Assembly (NCBI RefSeq): GCF_030413615.1
Contig: NZ_CP129236.1
Span: forward strand, 1,906,001-1,970,000
Direction: 5' to 3'
From: Planococcus shixiaomingii
Lineage (GTDB): Bacteria; Bacillota; Bacilli; Bacillales_A; Planococcaceae
DNA: 64,000 nucleotides
In this document: positions 51,800 to 60,573 of the stretch, in pieces
How the letters are laid out: each line of letters opens with the position of its first letter
Numbering within the stretch: the stretch's first letter is position 1
Notes under the pieces: generated by a model
What the model was told of the DNA's origin: nothing
What the model saw: only the letters and a program-made list of their open reading frames with translations
Databases searched by the model: none
Made by a program: the position numbers and the translations under genes

Positions 51800-52084
51800 T
51801 AAAAGCGCTGAAGAGAACAGTAAATAACTTAGGTTCATCCAAGAGAGCTCCGTTTGGTGAAAAGGAGCATGAAGCGGTTATTGAAACAAGCCTTTGAGCT
51901 TCACAAAGGAACTTCTGTAAGAAGGGATGGTGTGGCGGGAGCTCCCGTTATAGAGCTGAGGTATACGCTAAGTGTTAGCTGTACCAAATGAGGTTAATAT
52001 GGCGACATATTAACAAAAAGGGGTGGCACCACGATTTCATAGATCTCGTCCCCAAGACAATTGTCTTGGGGGTGAGGTTTTTTT
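51800..52084 (+). promoter_or_regulatory. T-box leader controlling the downstream MFS gene
   Basis: A full T-box layout: a Stem I region with GAACAGTAAATAAC, GAGAGCTCC and GGTGAAAAGGAGC; a specifier region TTATTGAAACAAGCC; a GTTAATATG-GCGA-CATATTAAC hairpin (51993-52014); the T-box word AAAGGGGTGGCACCACG (52017-52033); and a terminator at 52045-52084. The specifier reads ACA (Thr) or AAC (Asn) depending on register. TGGC in the T-box would pair with a tRNA ending GCCA, which fits tRNA-Asn (G73) better. Uncharged tRNA should allow read-through. Confidence 0.85.
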
Positions 52085-52116
52085 ATTTGGTTTGAAATCG
52101 CTGGTGGGGGGAGTTA

Positions 52117-53361
52117 ATGATGAAAATGGAAAAGTGGGCCTCGGTTTGGAAGTATCCTTCAATCTTGTTATTTGGTATCGGAATCGCTAATTTCGGCGCG
52201 TGGGTATACTTGATCGCCTTGAATTTAATCGTATTAGAAATGACGCATTCTCCGCTGGCTGTTGCAGGGCTTTACATCATAAAACCAGCTGCAGCTTTGC
52301 TGACGAACGGCTGGGCAGGGAGTTTAATCGACCGGACAAATAAACGAAACTTGATGGTGGGTCTCGATGTTATCCGGGCACTGCTTATTGCGTTTCTGCC
52401 CTTTACTTCGTCTCTTTGGACGATTTATGCACTCGTACTTTTGATCAATATGGCAGGTTCCATGTTTGAACCCGCATCCATGACCTATATTACCAAGTTA
52501 ATTCCTTTCGAGCAGAGGCAGCGGTTTAATGCGCTCCGAAGCTTGATAGATTCGGGCGCATTCTTAATCGGCCCGGCGATTGCGGGCATTCTTTTTATGC
52601 TGGGTACGCCTACTGCTGCAATATTCATCAATGCGGTCGCTTTGTTGCTGTCAGGGCTCGTTACTATGATGATGCCAGATTTAGAAAAAGTTGCTTCAAT
52701 TGAAAAGTCAGTTTCTACTATGTCTTGGTCTACGATAAGGAAAGACTGGAAGGAAGTAATTGCGTTCAGCCGAAAATCCAGTTTCATCATGCTCGTTTTC
52801 TTTCTATTCAGCTGCATGATGGTTATGACTGCCGCTATAGACTCGCAAGAAGCTTCGTTTGCTAAAGCGGTCCTGTCTTTAACAGACGGCGAATATGGAT
52901 TTTTAGTGAGCATAGCTGGCGCAGGAATTATTATCGGAGCGGCTGGAAACGCGTTGTTCATCAAGAAATTGACACCGCCATTTTTAATTGGCGGCGGTTC
53001 ATTGCTCCTATCTGCTGGCTATTTAGTTTACGCCTTCTCAAGTTCATTCTTGGGTGCAGCGACCGGGTTTTTCATTTTGGCTTTTGCCCTTGCCTTTGCA
53101 AATACGGGATTTCAGACATTTTCGCAAAACAACATACCTGTAGAAATGATGGGGAGGGTTGTCAGTATATATGGGCTGCTTGAAGCGTTTTTGGTAATTG
53201 TGGCTACCGTAATCATTGGAGCTTCAGCTCAATTGATATCCATCCAACCCGTGGTTATAGCAGCGACTCTCGTCATGTTTTTCATCGCACTTTTACTTGT
53301 CGTGTTAAGTACAAAGGGCAGAAAAAACGTCGAGCATGTAAAGCAGATGTTGACTCGGTAG
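52117..53361 (+). CDS. MFS transporter under T-box control
   Basis: A 414-residue, 12-helix major facilitator protein. NGWAGSLIDRTNKRNLMVGLD near residues 64-84 is the loop between helices 2 and 3, and LRSLIDSGAFLIGPAIAGIL lies in helix 5. It resembles drug-efflux MFS proteins of Firmicutes (MFS_3-like, macrolide-efflux type) rather than amino acid importers. A T-box leader directly precedes it, so expression should rise when one tRNA is uncharged. ATG 52117, 52120 and 52126 are possible; 52120 has the best spacing from GGGGAG. The substrate is unknown. Confidence 0.88.
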   Translation: MMKMEKWASVWKYPSILLFGIGIANFGAWVYLIALNLIVLEMTHSPLAVAGLYIIKPAAALLTNGWAGSLIDRTNKRNLMVGLDVIRALLIAFLPFTSSLWTIYALVLLINMAGSMFEPASMTYITKLIPFEQRQRFNALRSLIDSGAFLIGPAIAGILFMLGTPTAAIFINAVALLLSGLVTMMMPDLEKVASIEKSVSTMSWSTIRKDWKEVIAFSRKSSFIMLVFFLFSCMMVMTAAIDSQEASFAKAVLSLTDGEYGFLVSIAGAGIIIGAAGNALFIKKLTPPFLIGGGSLLLSAGYLVYAFSSSFLGAATGFFILAFALAFANTGFQTFSQNNIPVEMMGRVVSIYGLLEAFLVIVATVIIGASAQLISIQPVVIAATLVMFFIALLLVVLSTKGRKNVEHVKQMLTR

Positions 53362-53564
53362 ATTTGTGGGGTTAAAAGTTTGCCGTGAATATTTCAAAGT
53401 AAGGAATGAAAGCAAAGAAAAAGATTTCAAAGCTTATCGGATTGATAATATATATCCACATAAAAACTTGAATTTTTACTAAGACGACAGCAAAAAAAGG
53501 AATGTAAAATTCAAGGGAGATTTATACGAGCAAATGCCCGAATAAAATTTGAGGAGGAGAATTA

Positions 53565-54089
53565 TTGAAGAAAGCACTACTGGTTATAGACGTTCAAAAC
53601 GGAATGTTCCAAGAAGGAAATGTGGTGCATAACGGAGAAAGGTTATTGCAGAATTTAAAAAGGTTAATTGAACAAGCACGATCTGCCGAGATGCCCATTT
53701 TTTATATACAGCATAATGCTCCTGCTGGGAAACCGTTAGAGTTTGGTGCTAAGGGATGGAAGATACATCCTGAAGTTGCACCAGAATCTCAAGACATAGT
53801 TATTCAAAAAACTACTCCTGATTCATTTTTCAATACTTCTCTAAACGAGGAATTGAAAATACAAGGAATTGAACACTTAGTCGTTACAGGAATTCAAACA
53901 GAAGTGTGTATTGACACTACTTGCAGAAGAGCATTTAGCATAGGATATAAAGTCACTTTAGCTTCAGATACACACAGCACATGGGACACAGAAGATTTGA
54001 CAGCTCAACAAATTATCAAACACCATAATGGTGTATTGCGCTGGTTTGCGGATGTCTGTCCGAGTAAAGATCTTTTATTTAAAGGCTGA
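53565..54089 (+). CDS. Isochorismatase-like cysteine hydrolase (second copy)
   Basis: A 174-residue paralogue of the protein at 45483-46001: Asp9 (VIDVQN), Lys82 (VIQKTTPDSF) and Cys115 (TEVCIDTTC) form the triad. The start is TTG 53565 after GAGGAGAATTA. It stands alone with about 200 bases of empty sequence upstream. The pair differ in the loop after residue 50, suggesting different substrates. Confidence 0.92.
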   Translation: MKKALLVIDVQNGMFQEGNVVHNGERLLQNLKRLIEQARSAEMPIFYIQHNAPAGKPLEFGAKGWKIHPEVAPESQDIVIQKTTPDSFFNTSLNEELKIQGIEHLVVTGIQTEVCIDTTCRRAFSIGYKVTLASDTHSTWDTEDLTAQQIIKHHNGVLRWFADVCPSKDLLFKG

Positions 54090-54265
54090 AATTAAACTTA
54101 GTATGTGACGAATGGATAAGTGAAGAGATACCAGCACAGTTATCGATAAACGTTAAAAAGTGCGCGAAAGCATTCCAACTGTAGAAAAGCCAATTGCTTA
54201 ATTGCGACGCTTTTTAATTTCACTGTAAGGATGACTCCCTCATGGAAAGATATACAGAAGATATG

Positions 54266-54308
54266 AAAATGAATGCCACTTAAAATGAATTAAGTGGCAT
54301 TCATTTTT
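54266..54308. terminator. Bidirectional terminator
   Basis: AAAATGAATGCCACTTAA pairs perfectly with its complement around a six-base loop, with T and A runs outside. It lies between convergent genes at 53565 and 54392, about 180 bases after the first. Confidence 0.88.
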
Positions 54309-54391
54309 CTTTAAGCAGGCTGCGCTGGCTCATTACTTAAAAAAATAGCCATGATACTTATGGTGTGCAGGGCAACAAATCGAATTACCTT

Positions 54392-54835
54392 CTAATACTC
54401 TTCGCCCAAAAATTCTTCGATGTATTCTTTTAGTTCCTCTTGTATTTCTTCTAACGATTCATCAAGGAATTCCCCAATAATTTTACTTCCTGGTATATTT
54501 TTCGAAATGTTTAAACCTAAAAGTGTTCGTTGGCATTCCCAAATTGTAATTACATGCAAGTTAATGAGCTCTCCGTTAGGTTCTGTTTTATCCGAAATGC
54601 CTATAGCAATCGCGGAGCCATACCCTGGTTCAAAGTGATTGTGGCCATCAATATCAAGACCAGCATCGAATTCAAGGTTTTTGACGCTAAAGATGGATTT
54701 ATTTTCTCTCAACAAAATTTCACTATGTTCTTTTAAGGCTGATTCAGTCGCTTGAATCTTTCTCTTTAGCTTTTGGGTAAAATCCTTTTGATAATATTTC
54801 ACTTTAGTATCACTGCCTTTTGAATAGTGGAACAA
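54392..54835 (-). CDS. Hypothetical soluble protein
   Basis: About 147 residues from TTG 54835, or 136 residues from GTG 54802. It begins with a basic helical region (KYYQKDFTQKLKRKIQATESAL), contains GLDIDGHNHFEPGYGSAIAIG near residues 59-79 and ends in an acidic helix (EEIQEELKEYIEEFLGEEY). No signal peptide. Neither start has a good ribosome binding site, so the start is uncertain. The family is not recognised. The layout resembles small immunity-type proteins but that is only an impression. Confidence 0.65.
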   Translation of the reverse strand: MFHYSKGSDTKVKYYQKDFTQKLKRKIQATESALKEHSEILLRENKSIFSVKNLEFDAGLDIDGHNHFEPGYGSAIAIGISDKTEPNGELINLHVITIWECQRTLLGLNISKNIPGSKIIGEFLDESLEEIQEELKEYIEEFLGEEY

Positions 54836-55004
54836 ACGAAAAGTTGTATATTTTTATTCCAATATCAATTTGATTATCACAGTAGGTGCTTCCTTGAGCT
54901 ATTGAAGTGAAGTTGAAAGACTGTTTATTCGTAACGAACTTACAGGCTAATTTGCCATATAATCACATTCACCTGCCACTTTGGCTAAGCATTTATAATA
55001 ACTT

Positions 55005-55268
55005 TTATAAGAAAAACATAGCAAAAGCACTGAATACAATGATAAGGATAGCTGCTCTGATCCAAATTAATTTCATGCTGATTCCAACTCGTTGTTCTAG
55101 ATGATAGATGTAATTAATTGTAAACGAGAAACCGATTGCTAATAACAAAATACTAGGTGTGCCATAAGGCGTTGAAATGAAACTTAACATTCCAAAGAAT
55201 AGACAAATCATCCCCATTGTTCCCAAAATCAAATTAAAGTACAAATTTCTTCTATCTTTCCTTGTCAT
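55005..55268 (-). CDS. Small membrane protein
   Basis: An 87-residue protein with a basic N-terminus (MTRKDRRN) and three hydrophobic segments at about residues 12-31, 37-54 and 66-86. ATG follows TAGGGGTGATGTA at a good distance, which supports the gene. It is a single gene on the minus strand. Family and function not recognised. Confidence 0.75.
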   Translation of the reverse strand: MTRKDRRNLYFNLILGTMGMICLFFGMLSFISTPYGTPSILLLAIGFSFTINYIYHLEQRVGISMKLIWIRAAILIIVFSAFAMFFL

Positions 55269-55698
55269 TACATCACCCCTAGCGTTAATGCTTTGCCATA
55301 AGTTCTATATGGTTTTGATAATTATAAGGGCGTTAAAATTCCGTTTTCTTATAAAGAAGGGGTGAAGCTTTTCAAGTCGTCATTATTCACGAGGGATTTC
55401 ATGTTCCTGCTTCAGGGAGGTGTTGACTGAAAATCGATCTCTTTAACTCCCATTCCAGTAAGACAATGAAGTAAAAATAAAACCAGCCACTTTTTTTCAA
55501 TAACATCTCTATGTTAAATGATAGACAATTAATTTTATTTTAAAGTACAGATGAATTCTTGTTTTTCTTGGATACTGCTTTACTAATTTTATAATAATGT
55601 TTCACTAACATAAATATCCATATGGATTTGGACCGATTTTTTATTTGAAAAGAAAATGAATTAGTTGAATATGAAAGAGAAAATTTAAAGGAAACTCT
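55269..55698. other. Intergenic region without a supported gene
   Basis: About 430 AT-rich bases. A 62-codon plus-strand frame at 55177-55365 overlaps the membrane protein antisense and is not credible. No hairpin with a T run was noticed. Confidence 0.5.
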
Positions 55699-55727
55699 TT
55701 GTTTGATATGGTATTATTTGGTATATA
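55699..55727 (+). promoter_or_regulatory. Candidate promoter of the HAD hydrolase gene
   Basis: TTGTTT (55699-55704) and TATATA (55722-55727) with a 17-base spacer, 67 bases before the start codon. Confidence 0.55.
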
Positions 55728-55794
55728 GAATATTCCGTTTACGCGATAAATGCAGCAAACAGGCAGCTTTTCGGACGGAAAGAAGGAGTGTTAG

Positions 55795-56472
55795 ATGAAA
55801 CCAGCACTAATCTTTGATATGGACGGAACACTTTTTCAGACGAATACAATATTAGAACTGTCACTTGATGATACCTTTGCTTATTTGAAAGCATTGCAAC
55901 TATGGAATTTAAATACGCCTATCAATAAGTACCGGGAGATTATGGGCGTACCGCTCCCAATTGTCTGGAAAACTCTATTGCCAAATCATAGCGATGAAAC
56001 GCGCGCTGCAGCAAACGCGTTTTTCCATGAGAGATTGATAAAAAATATTGAAGCTGGAAACGGTGCGTTGTATCCCAATGTGGAAGCTTTGCTCCATCAC
56101 TTAACCAGTAAAGGACATCCAGTTTTCATCGCAAGCAATGGAATGCCGGCATATTTAGAGGCCATTGTGAAGTTCTATAACCTGAATCGCTGGGTTACAG
56201 AACTCTTCAGCATCGCCCAAATTTCTTCAATGGATAAAGGCGACTTGGTCGCAGAGGTAGTAGCCAAATATGGAATCGAAAACGGGGCAGTGATCGGCGA
56301 CCGGTTATCCGACATCAACGCCGCAAAAACCAATCAGTTGCTGGCAATAGGGTGCCGGTTCGATTTTGCGCAAGAGACGGAACTGGCTCAAGCGGACGTT
56401 GTGATCGATGATTTATCCGAAGTAAAAGCTTTACTGCCGCTGCTTCAGCACGAATCTTCTGGCTGTAAATGA
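55795..56472 (+). CDS. HAD family hydrolase (phosphatase-like)
   Basis: A 225-residue HAD-superfamily protein. Motif I FDMDGT has the nucleophile Asp8 and acid Asp10, motif II FIASNG is near 111-116, and motif IV GDRLSDINAAK near 168-178 binds magnesium. A helical cap lies between motifs I and II. Such enzymes release phosphate from sugar or nucleotide phosphates, e.g. phosphoglycolate. ATG follows AAGGAGTGTTAG. The nucleotidyltransferase gene begins 30 bases later, suggesting an operon. Confidence 0.9.
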   Translation: MKPALIFDMDGTLFQTNTILELSLDDTFAYLKALQLWNLNTPINKYREIMGVPLPIVWKTLLPNHSDETRAAANAFFHERLIKNIEAGNGALYPNVEALLHHLTSKGHPVFIASNGMPAYLEAIVKFYNLNRWVTELFSIAQISSMDKGDLVAEVVAKYGIENGAVIGDRLSDINAAKTNQLLAIGCRFDFAQETELAQADVVIDDLSEVKALLPLLQHESSGCK

Positions 56473-56502
56473 ATATTAGAGGATGAAACGGGGGCTAATA
56501 AA

Positions 56503-57297
56503 ATGGATTTTCAATGGGATAATTGTTCCCAAGAACTAAGAGACTTTGTACATAATTTACTAATCGAAACGAGCAATATTATAGAAGGCCAAGTAATCGG
56601 CTGCTATTTGCACGGTTCTCTTGTAATGGGCGGATTTAATCCCGACAGAAGCGATATTGATTTGCTTGTTGTTACGGAACAGCCACTAAGAATAAAAACA
56701 AAGCGGGAATTGGCACAATTTTTTTTAAGAAGTTCAAAGAAACCTTACCCAGTGGAGATAAGCATTTTAAATCTATCACAACTGGAAAATTGGCAGTATC
56801 CGACTCCGTATGATTTTCATTTCAGCGAATATTGGAGAAGGAGATATGAAGAGGAATTGCAGGAAGAGACGGCGCTTTATTTAAATGATGATGAAAAAAA
56901 GGACGTCGATTTAGCGGCTCACTTCATGATTTTAAATAAGTATGGAAAATGCCTGACGGGCCGTCCGATTCATCAAGTCTTCCCGGCTATCCCAGCATCC
57001 GATTTTCTTTCTTCAATATTAGAAGACTACGATGAATGCTTGCAGAACATTCTAGTTAAACCGGTTTATTGCACATTGAACTTACTGCGCGTTTATTGGT
57101 ACCTAAAAGATGGAACGATTTCCTCGAAAAAAGAAGCGGGAGAATGGGGAGCGGAACAGCTGCCGGAAAAGTTTCAACTAGTTATAAACCAAGCGCTGAA
57201 AGAGTATGGAAATGCGAATACAACGACTCTTTTTAATAAAAAGGACTTATTTGAACTTAGAGATTATGTGAACAATAACGTACAAGAATTGCTGTAA
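56503..57297 (+). CDS. Aminoglycoside nucleotidyltransferase-like protein (ANT(9)/AadA type)
   Basis: A 264-residue protein with the nucleotidyltransferase motif GS-x-D-x-D: Gly38-Ser39 in HGSLVMGGF, then Asp51 and Asp53 in RSDIDLLVV. The C-terminal helical domain contains YGKCLTGRP and SSKKEAGEWGAEQLPEKF, as in spectinomycin/streptomycin adenylyltransferases. It could inactivate an aminoglycoside by adding AMP, but chromosomal relatives in Bacillales often have no proven resistance role. It follows the HAD gene closely and has its own terminator. Confidence 0.82.
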   Translation: MDFQWDNCSQELRDFVHNLLIETSNIIEGQVIGCYLHGSLVMGGFNPDRSDIDLLVVTEQPLRIKTKRELAQFFLRSSKKPYPVEISILNLSQLENWQYPTPYDFHFSEYWRRRYEEELQEETALYLNDDEKKDVDLAAHFMILNKYGKCLTGRPIHQVFPAIPASDFLSSILEDYDECLQNILVKPVYCTLNLLRVYWYLKDGTISSKKEAGEWGAEQLPEKFQLVINQALKEYGNANTTTLFNKKDLFELRDYVNNNVQELL

Positions 57298-57303
57298 CAA
57301 AGG

Positions 57304-57342
57304 AGAAGAAGGTGCTCAAGAAAAGGCAACTTCTTCTTTTTT
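57304..57342 (+). terminator. Terminator after the nucleotidyltransferase gene
   Basis: AGAAGAAGGTG pairs with CAACTTCTTCT (one mismatch) and ends in a T run. Confidence 0.7.
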
Positions 57343-57450
57343 ATGTGTTGATAGAAATTCGCATCAAAGAAGTTTGAAAAGTTAATTAGTTATATGCTTA
57401 CATGATATGTATTGATATACTAATATTTAGGATATAAGGGGGATATTGGT

Positions 57451-57729
57451 ATGAAATTATTTTTGCAAGCTATGGCAAGTGCAGCCGCCATCCATGTCGT
57501 TTATTATGTCACTACATTAGCGGTGGGGTATGTAAAGACCGTCACTCATAGACCCAATATGGCTGAGGCATGGAAAAACGTAGAAGGGCTGGAGAAGGAA
57601 GTTGTAATCTCTGCTGCTGTTTCACCTTTATCATATGTAGGTTCATTTCTAGTTTTAACGCTCGTTTGTGCCTTAGTTTTATACGTTTACCAAAAGGTCG
57701 ACAATGGCGAAAGCTTCAAAAAACTTTAA
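57451..57729 (+). CDS. Small membrane protein, two helices
   Basis: A 92-residue protein with membrane segments at about residues 5-30 and 52-80, joined by a charged loop (THRPNMAEAWKNVEGLEKE). ATG follows AAGGGGGATATTGGT. A short tail ends NGESFKKL. Family not recognised. It stands between the nucleotidyltransferase and GNAT genes. Confidence 0.75.
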   Translation: MKLFLQAMASAAAIHVVYYVTTLAVGYVKTVTHRPNMAEAWKNVEGLEKEVVISAAVSPLSYVGSFLVLTLVCALVLYVYQKVDNGESFKKL

Positions 57730-57819
57730 GTTGTTATTCGGTTGAGCCAACTTTTTTTCAGTGGGAATCAATAAAATATAATGGCAAACTAATTCAGAGG
57801 TATGGAAGGAGCAACATAA

Positions 57820-58326
57820 ATGCTAGAAATTCGTAAAGCGATTGCCGATGATGCCTCTCAACTGGCGGAAGTGATGAAAAGCGCTGAAGAATCTGGGTAT
57901 ATGTTGTTTAATCCAGGCGAAAGGAAAGTCTCCGTTGAGGGCTTCGCTAATTTTATCGACAAGACCAATATCGAGGTAAGATCAGCATTATTTGTGGCCT
58001 GTGAAAATGGAAAGATTTCAGGATATATGATTGTTCAACAGGATAAGCCGGAACGAATTTCTCATCGAGCCTATCTAGTTGTTGGCGTACACAGTGAGAG
58101 CCGCGGAAAAGGCATCGGAAAAGCTTTGTTTTCGCATGTAGAAGAATGGGCAAGAAAAGTGGGTCTTCACCGGTTGGATTTGACAGTGGTTGCTGAAAAT
58201 AAAGCAGCTGTAGGTTTATATCAAAAAATGGGTTTTCAAATTGAAGGAATAAAACGGGATTCACTTTTCATAAATGGGCAGTTTATCAACGAGTATTACA
58301 TGGCGAAATTAATAGGCAGGAAGTGA
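57820..58326 (+). CDS. GNAT family N-acetyltransferase
   Basis: A 168-residue acetyltransferase. The acetyl-CoA-binding motif A reads VVGVHSESRGKGIGKALF (about residues 87-104, RGKGIG at 95-100), followed by LDLTVVAENKAAVGLYQKMGF, the usual motif B. It moves an acetyl group to an amine of a small molecule or protein. ATG follows GGAAGGAGCAACATAA. The substrate is unknown. Confidence 0.92.
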   Translation: MLEIRKAIADDASQLAEVMKSAEESGYMLFNPGERKVSVEGFANFIDKTNIEVRSALFVACENGKISGYMIVQQDKPERISHRAYLVVGVHSESRGKGIGKALFSHVEEWARKVGLHRLDLTVVAENKAAVGLYQKMGFQIEGIKRDSLFINGQFINEYYMAKLIGRK

Positions 58327-58420
58327 TCGGATTTTGCCTACTCCAATTAAAATATTGGTGATCAATTTAATATCCGGGCTTGTGTACAAAGAGCAATTAT
58401 TAGGTTAAGGGGGGAAGGAA

Positions 58421-58897
58421 ATGACATTCAAAAGGCTGCTTGTGTTAATGACGGCTTTCTGTTTTTTGATTTTCTCAACATTGATCAGTTGGTATGAAGG
58501 AGCCCAGCTTCTGGACGATCCTTGGGAATGGAAATACACAGCGCTCTTTTCCAACTGGTTAAATGGAGAAGTCAAAACCAAAAGCGACATCATGGAAATC
58601 GATTACTTTGTGTACGCGGCAAAATTCGAGCCGCTTTTTCCATTTTTGATGGTTAGTGCTGCACTGGTGATTTTATTTCAGCTTGTCACATGGCTGCTTA
58701 AAGGTAAGGAAGGAGCCATGAATCTGTTTTTCATGGGAATGGCAATTCTATTTTTCTGTGCCAGCGGAATGTTAGCATCTTCCCCTACCACCGGCCTTAC
58801 TTTCTTTGCGATTTACTTTGGAGTTCTCGGCATTGTTGCGACTTTATTTGTATTTCTACCCAAAGCGCAGAGAATGAAGTTAACGAAAAAAGCATAA
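58421..58897 (+). CDS. DUF4306 (YjdJ-like) membrane protein
   Basis: A 158-residue protein with four membrane segments: about residues 5-25, 73-92, 100-117 and 127-147. The external loop SWYEGAQLLDDPWEWKYTAL near 24-43 is the recognisable YjdJ/DUF4306 pattern. ATG follows GGGGGGAAGGAA. Function unknown. It is alone, on the same strand as neighbours. Confidence 0.75.
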   Translation: MTFKRLLVLMTAFCFLIFSTLISWYEGAQLLDDPWEWKYTALFSNWLNGEVKTKSDIMEIDYFVYAAKFEPLFPFLMVSAALVILFQLVTWLLKGKEGAMNLFFMGMAILFFCASGMLASSPTTGLTFFAIYFGVLGIVATLFVFLPKAQRMKLTKKA

Positions 58898-59031
58898 TAA
58901 ATAAGAAAACTAGCAAAAGTTTCGAATTTGGTTTATTTCAAAAAAGAAATCAAATAGCCAAAAAAGTATGCTGCCGTATGGGAGATATACAAAAGAATCA
59001 ACTCATGCAGCTATAAGAAAAGAGGTTCAAG

Positions 59032-59562
59032 GTGGAGTTTACTGAAGTAACTATAAGGAAAATGCTGCATAAAGATTACGCGCATATGGCTAAGTGGTTA
59101 AGCACAAAAGAAGTTCTTGAATTTTTTGGAGACGTTAATGCGCCATTCACAATTGAACAAGTTAAAACGAAATATGAGCCGAGAGTTAATGGGGAAGTGC
59201 TCGTTTTTCCTTATATCGTTGAACTGAATGAAACACCTGCAGGGTTTATGCAGCAATACAAAATTTCCAAGGAAAAACAAGAAGAATTCAGTTATCCGTC
59301 ACCGTGCAGCGTTTATGGAATCGATCAATTTATTGGAGAACCAGAGCTTTTCAATCAAGGATTAGGAACGATAATGGTGACAAATTTTATCGGTTATCTC
59401 TTCCGAACTACTGATGCAGAAATCATTATTGTAGATCCAGAGGTTACGAATGTAAGAGCTATAAGATGTTACGAAAAATGCGGTTTTAAAAAAGTTAAAA
59501 AAGTGAACGAGAAAACCAACTGGTTAATGGAGTTCAAGAGAGATCGTATACAAAACTTGTAA
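59032..59562 (+). CDS. GNAT acetyltransferase, AAC(6')-like
   Basis: A 176-residue GNAT protein. YGIDQFIGEPELFNQGLGTIMV near residues 96-117 and VDPEVTNVRAIRCYEKCGFKKV near 142-163 resemble the motifs of AAC(6')-type aminoglycoside acetyltransferases and of siderophore acetylases. GTG 59032 follows AGAGGTTCAAG. It may modify an aminoglycoside, but resistance cannot be inferred from the fold alone. A nucleotidyltransferase-like gene lies 1.7 kb upstream. Confidence 0.85.
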   Translation: MEFTEVTIRKMLHKDYAHMAKWLSTKEVLEFFGDVNAPFTIEQVKTKYEPRVNGEVLVFPYIVELNETPAGFMQQYKISKEKQEEFSYPSPCSVYGIDQFIGEPELFNQGLGTIMVTNFIGYLFRTTDAEIIIVDPEVTNVRAIRCYEKCGFKKVKKVNEKTNWLMEFKRDRIQNL

Positions 59563-59633
59563 TCGTTGTTCTCATTACGGCGCAATGCATCATATTAAGT
59601 ATGGTGCCGCGTAAAGGAAAGGGTGTATGTAGA

Positions 59634-60002
59634 ATGAGTTTTGTTTCGCAAGTGTCCCAAAATACTGAAACAGTTACAAAAGAAGAAATAACGTTAAGAA
59701 CTGTCTTTAATGTATACGGTGTTTTTGCTTTTCTCGGACTCATATTATCCATCTTCACACATCCAATTTCGGGAAATGAGAATACGTATATCTTCTATGA
59801 TCAAGCTTTGATGATGGATTCGAATACAATGAAGGAATTCTTGCTGTTTATTCTGGCAAGCAGTTTTATATATTTCTGTCTAGTGAATATCTATTTCCTG
59901 GGGCGTTTATGGAGGAAAGCTGTTTTTGCAACGCTGATTCTTTTAGCTATCTTTAGCCTGGTGCTGATTTTTTACAGCATAACTTCACCGATAGCTCACT
60001 AA
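59634..60002 (+). CDS. Small membrane protein, three helices
   Basis: A 122-residue protein from ATG 59634, which follows GGAAAGGGTGTATGTAG; ATG 59601 is possible but lacks a signal. An N-terminal soluble stretch (SFVSQVSQNTETVTKEE) is followed by membrane segments at about residues 24-43, 69-88 and 95-115. Family not recognised. It sits between a GNAT and a Nudix gene on the same strand. Confidence 0.72.
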   Translation: MSFVSQVSQNTETVTKEEITLRTVFNVYGVFAFLGLILSIFTHPISGNENTYIFYDQALMMDSNTMKEFLLFILASSFIYFCLVNIYFLGRLWRKAVFATLILLAIFSLVLIFYSITSPIAH

Positions 60003-60042
60003 GAAGTTATGTGAAAACTTCATCAAAGTCAGGGGTAAAAAT

Positions 60043-60528
60043 ATGTATCACCAAACACTTGGTTTTATTCGAAGAAATGATGAATTATTAATGTTGAATC
60101 GCGAATATGCACCGACTTTAGGATTGTGGAATGGTGTCGGCGGTAAGTTTGAGCAAGGTGAAACTGCAACAGAGTGCATACTGCGTGAAATTTATGAAGA
60201 AACAGGCATTGCCTTACTTGAAAGCCAAATTCAAGATAAAGGGATGATTTCATGGGTAGTGGATACAGGAATTGTTGGCGGCATGCATGTGTTCTTGGCG
60301 AATCTCGATGATCATTTTGTCTATGCAACTCCGAGAAAGATAAAAGAAGAAATTTTAGACTGGAAAACTATCACCTGGTTACTGGCAGAGGCGAACTTTG
60401 GTGTTGGAGAAATGATACCGAAGTATTTGTCGCTGTTATTGGAAGATGGCTGCCGATACCATCATAAGTGTGTTATTCAAGATCGGAAGTTAACGGGATA
60501 TTCATATGAAAGAATAAACAGTGCTTAA
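60043..60528 (+). CDS. Nudix hydrolase, MutT/8-oxo-dGTPase-like
   Basis: A 161-residue protein. The Nudix box GKFEQGETATECIL...REIYEETGI is complete at residues 34-56, and GLWNGVGGKFEQGE is the pattern of 8-oxo-dGTP diphosphatases (YjhB/MutX type). It would hydrolyse oxidised nucleotides or related diphosphates and so help avoid mutation. The ATG follows CAGGGGTAAAAAT. It is followed 45 bases later by a metallo-hydrolase gene. Confidence 0.92.
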   Translation: MYHQTLGFIRRNDELLMLNREYAPTLGLWNGVGGKFEQGETATECILREIYEETGIALLESQIQDKGMISWVVDTGIVGGMHVFLANLDDHFVYATPRKIKEEILDWKTITWLLAEANFGVGEMIPKYLSLLLEDGCRYHHKCVIQDRKLTGYSYERINSA

Positions 60529-60573
60529 GTTTTTTCGGATTAAGGAATTGGCTAATATCTAGGGGGTGTGAAG

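Noticed and set aside
56503..59562. Claim of proven aminoglycoside resistance
   Set aside because: The ANT-like and AAC-like proteins share folds and motifs with resistance enzymes, but chromosomal relatives often lack that activity, so only family resemblance is reported.
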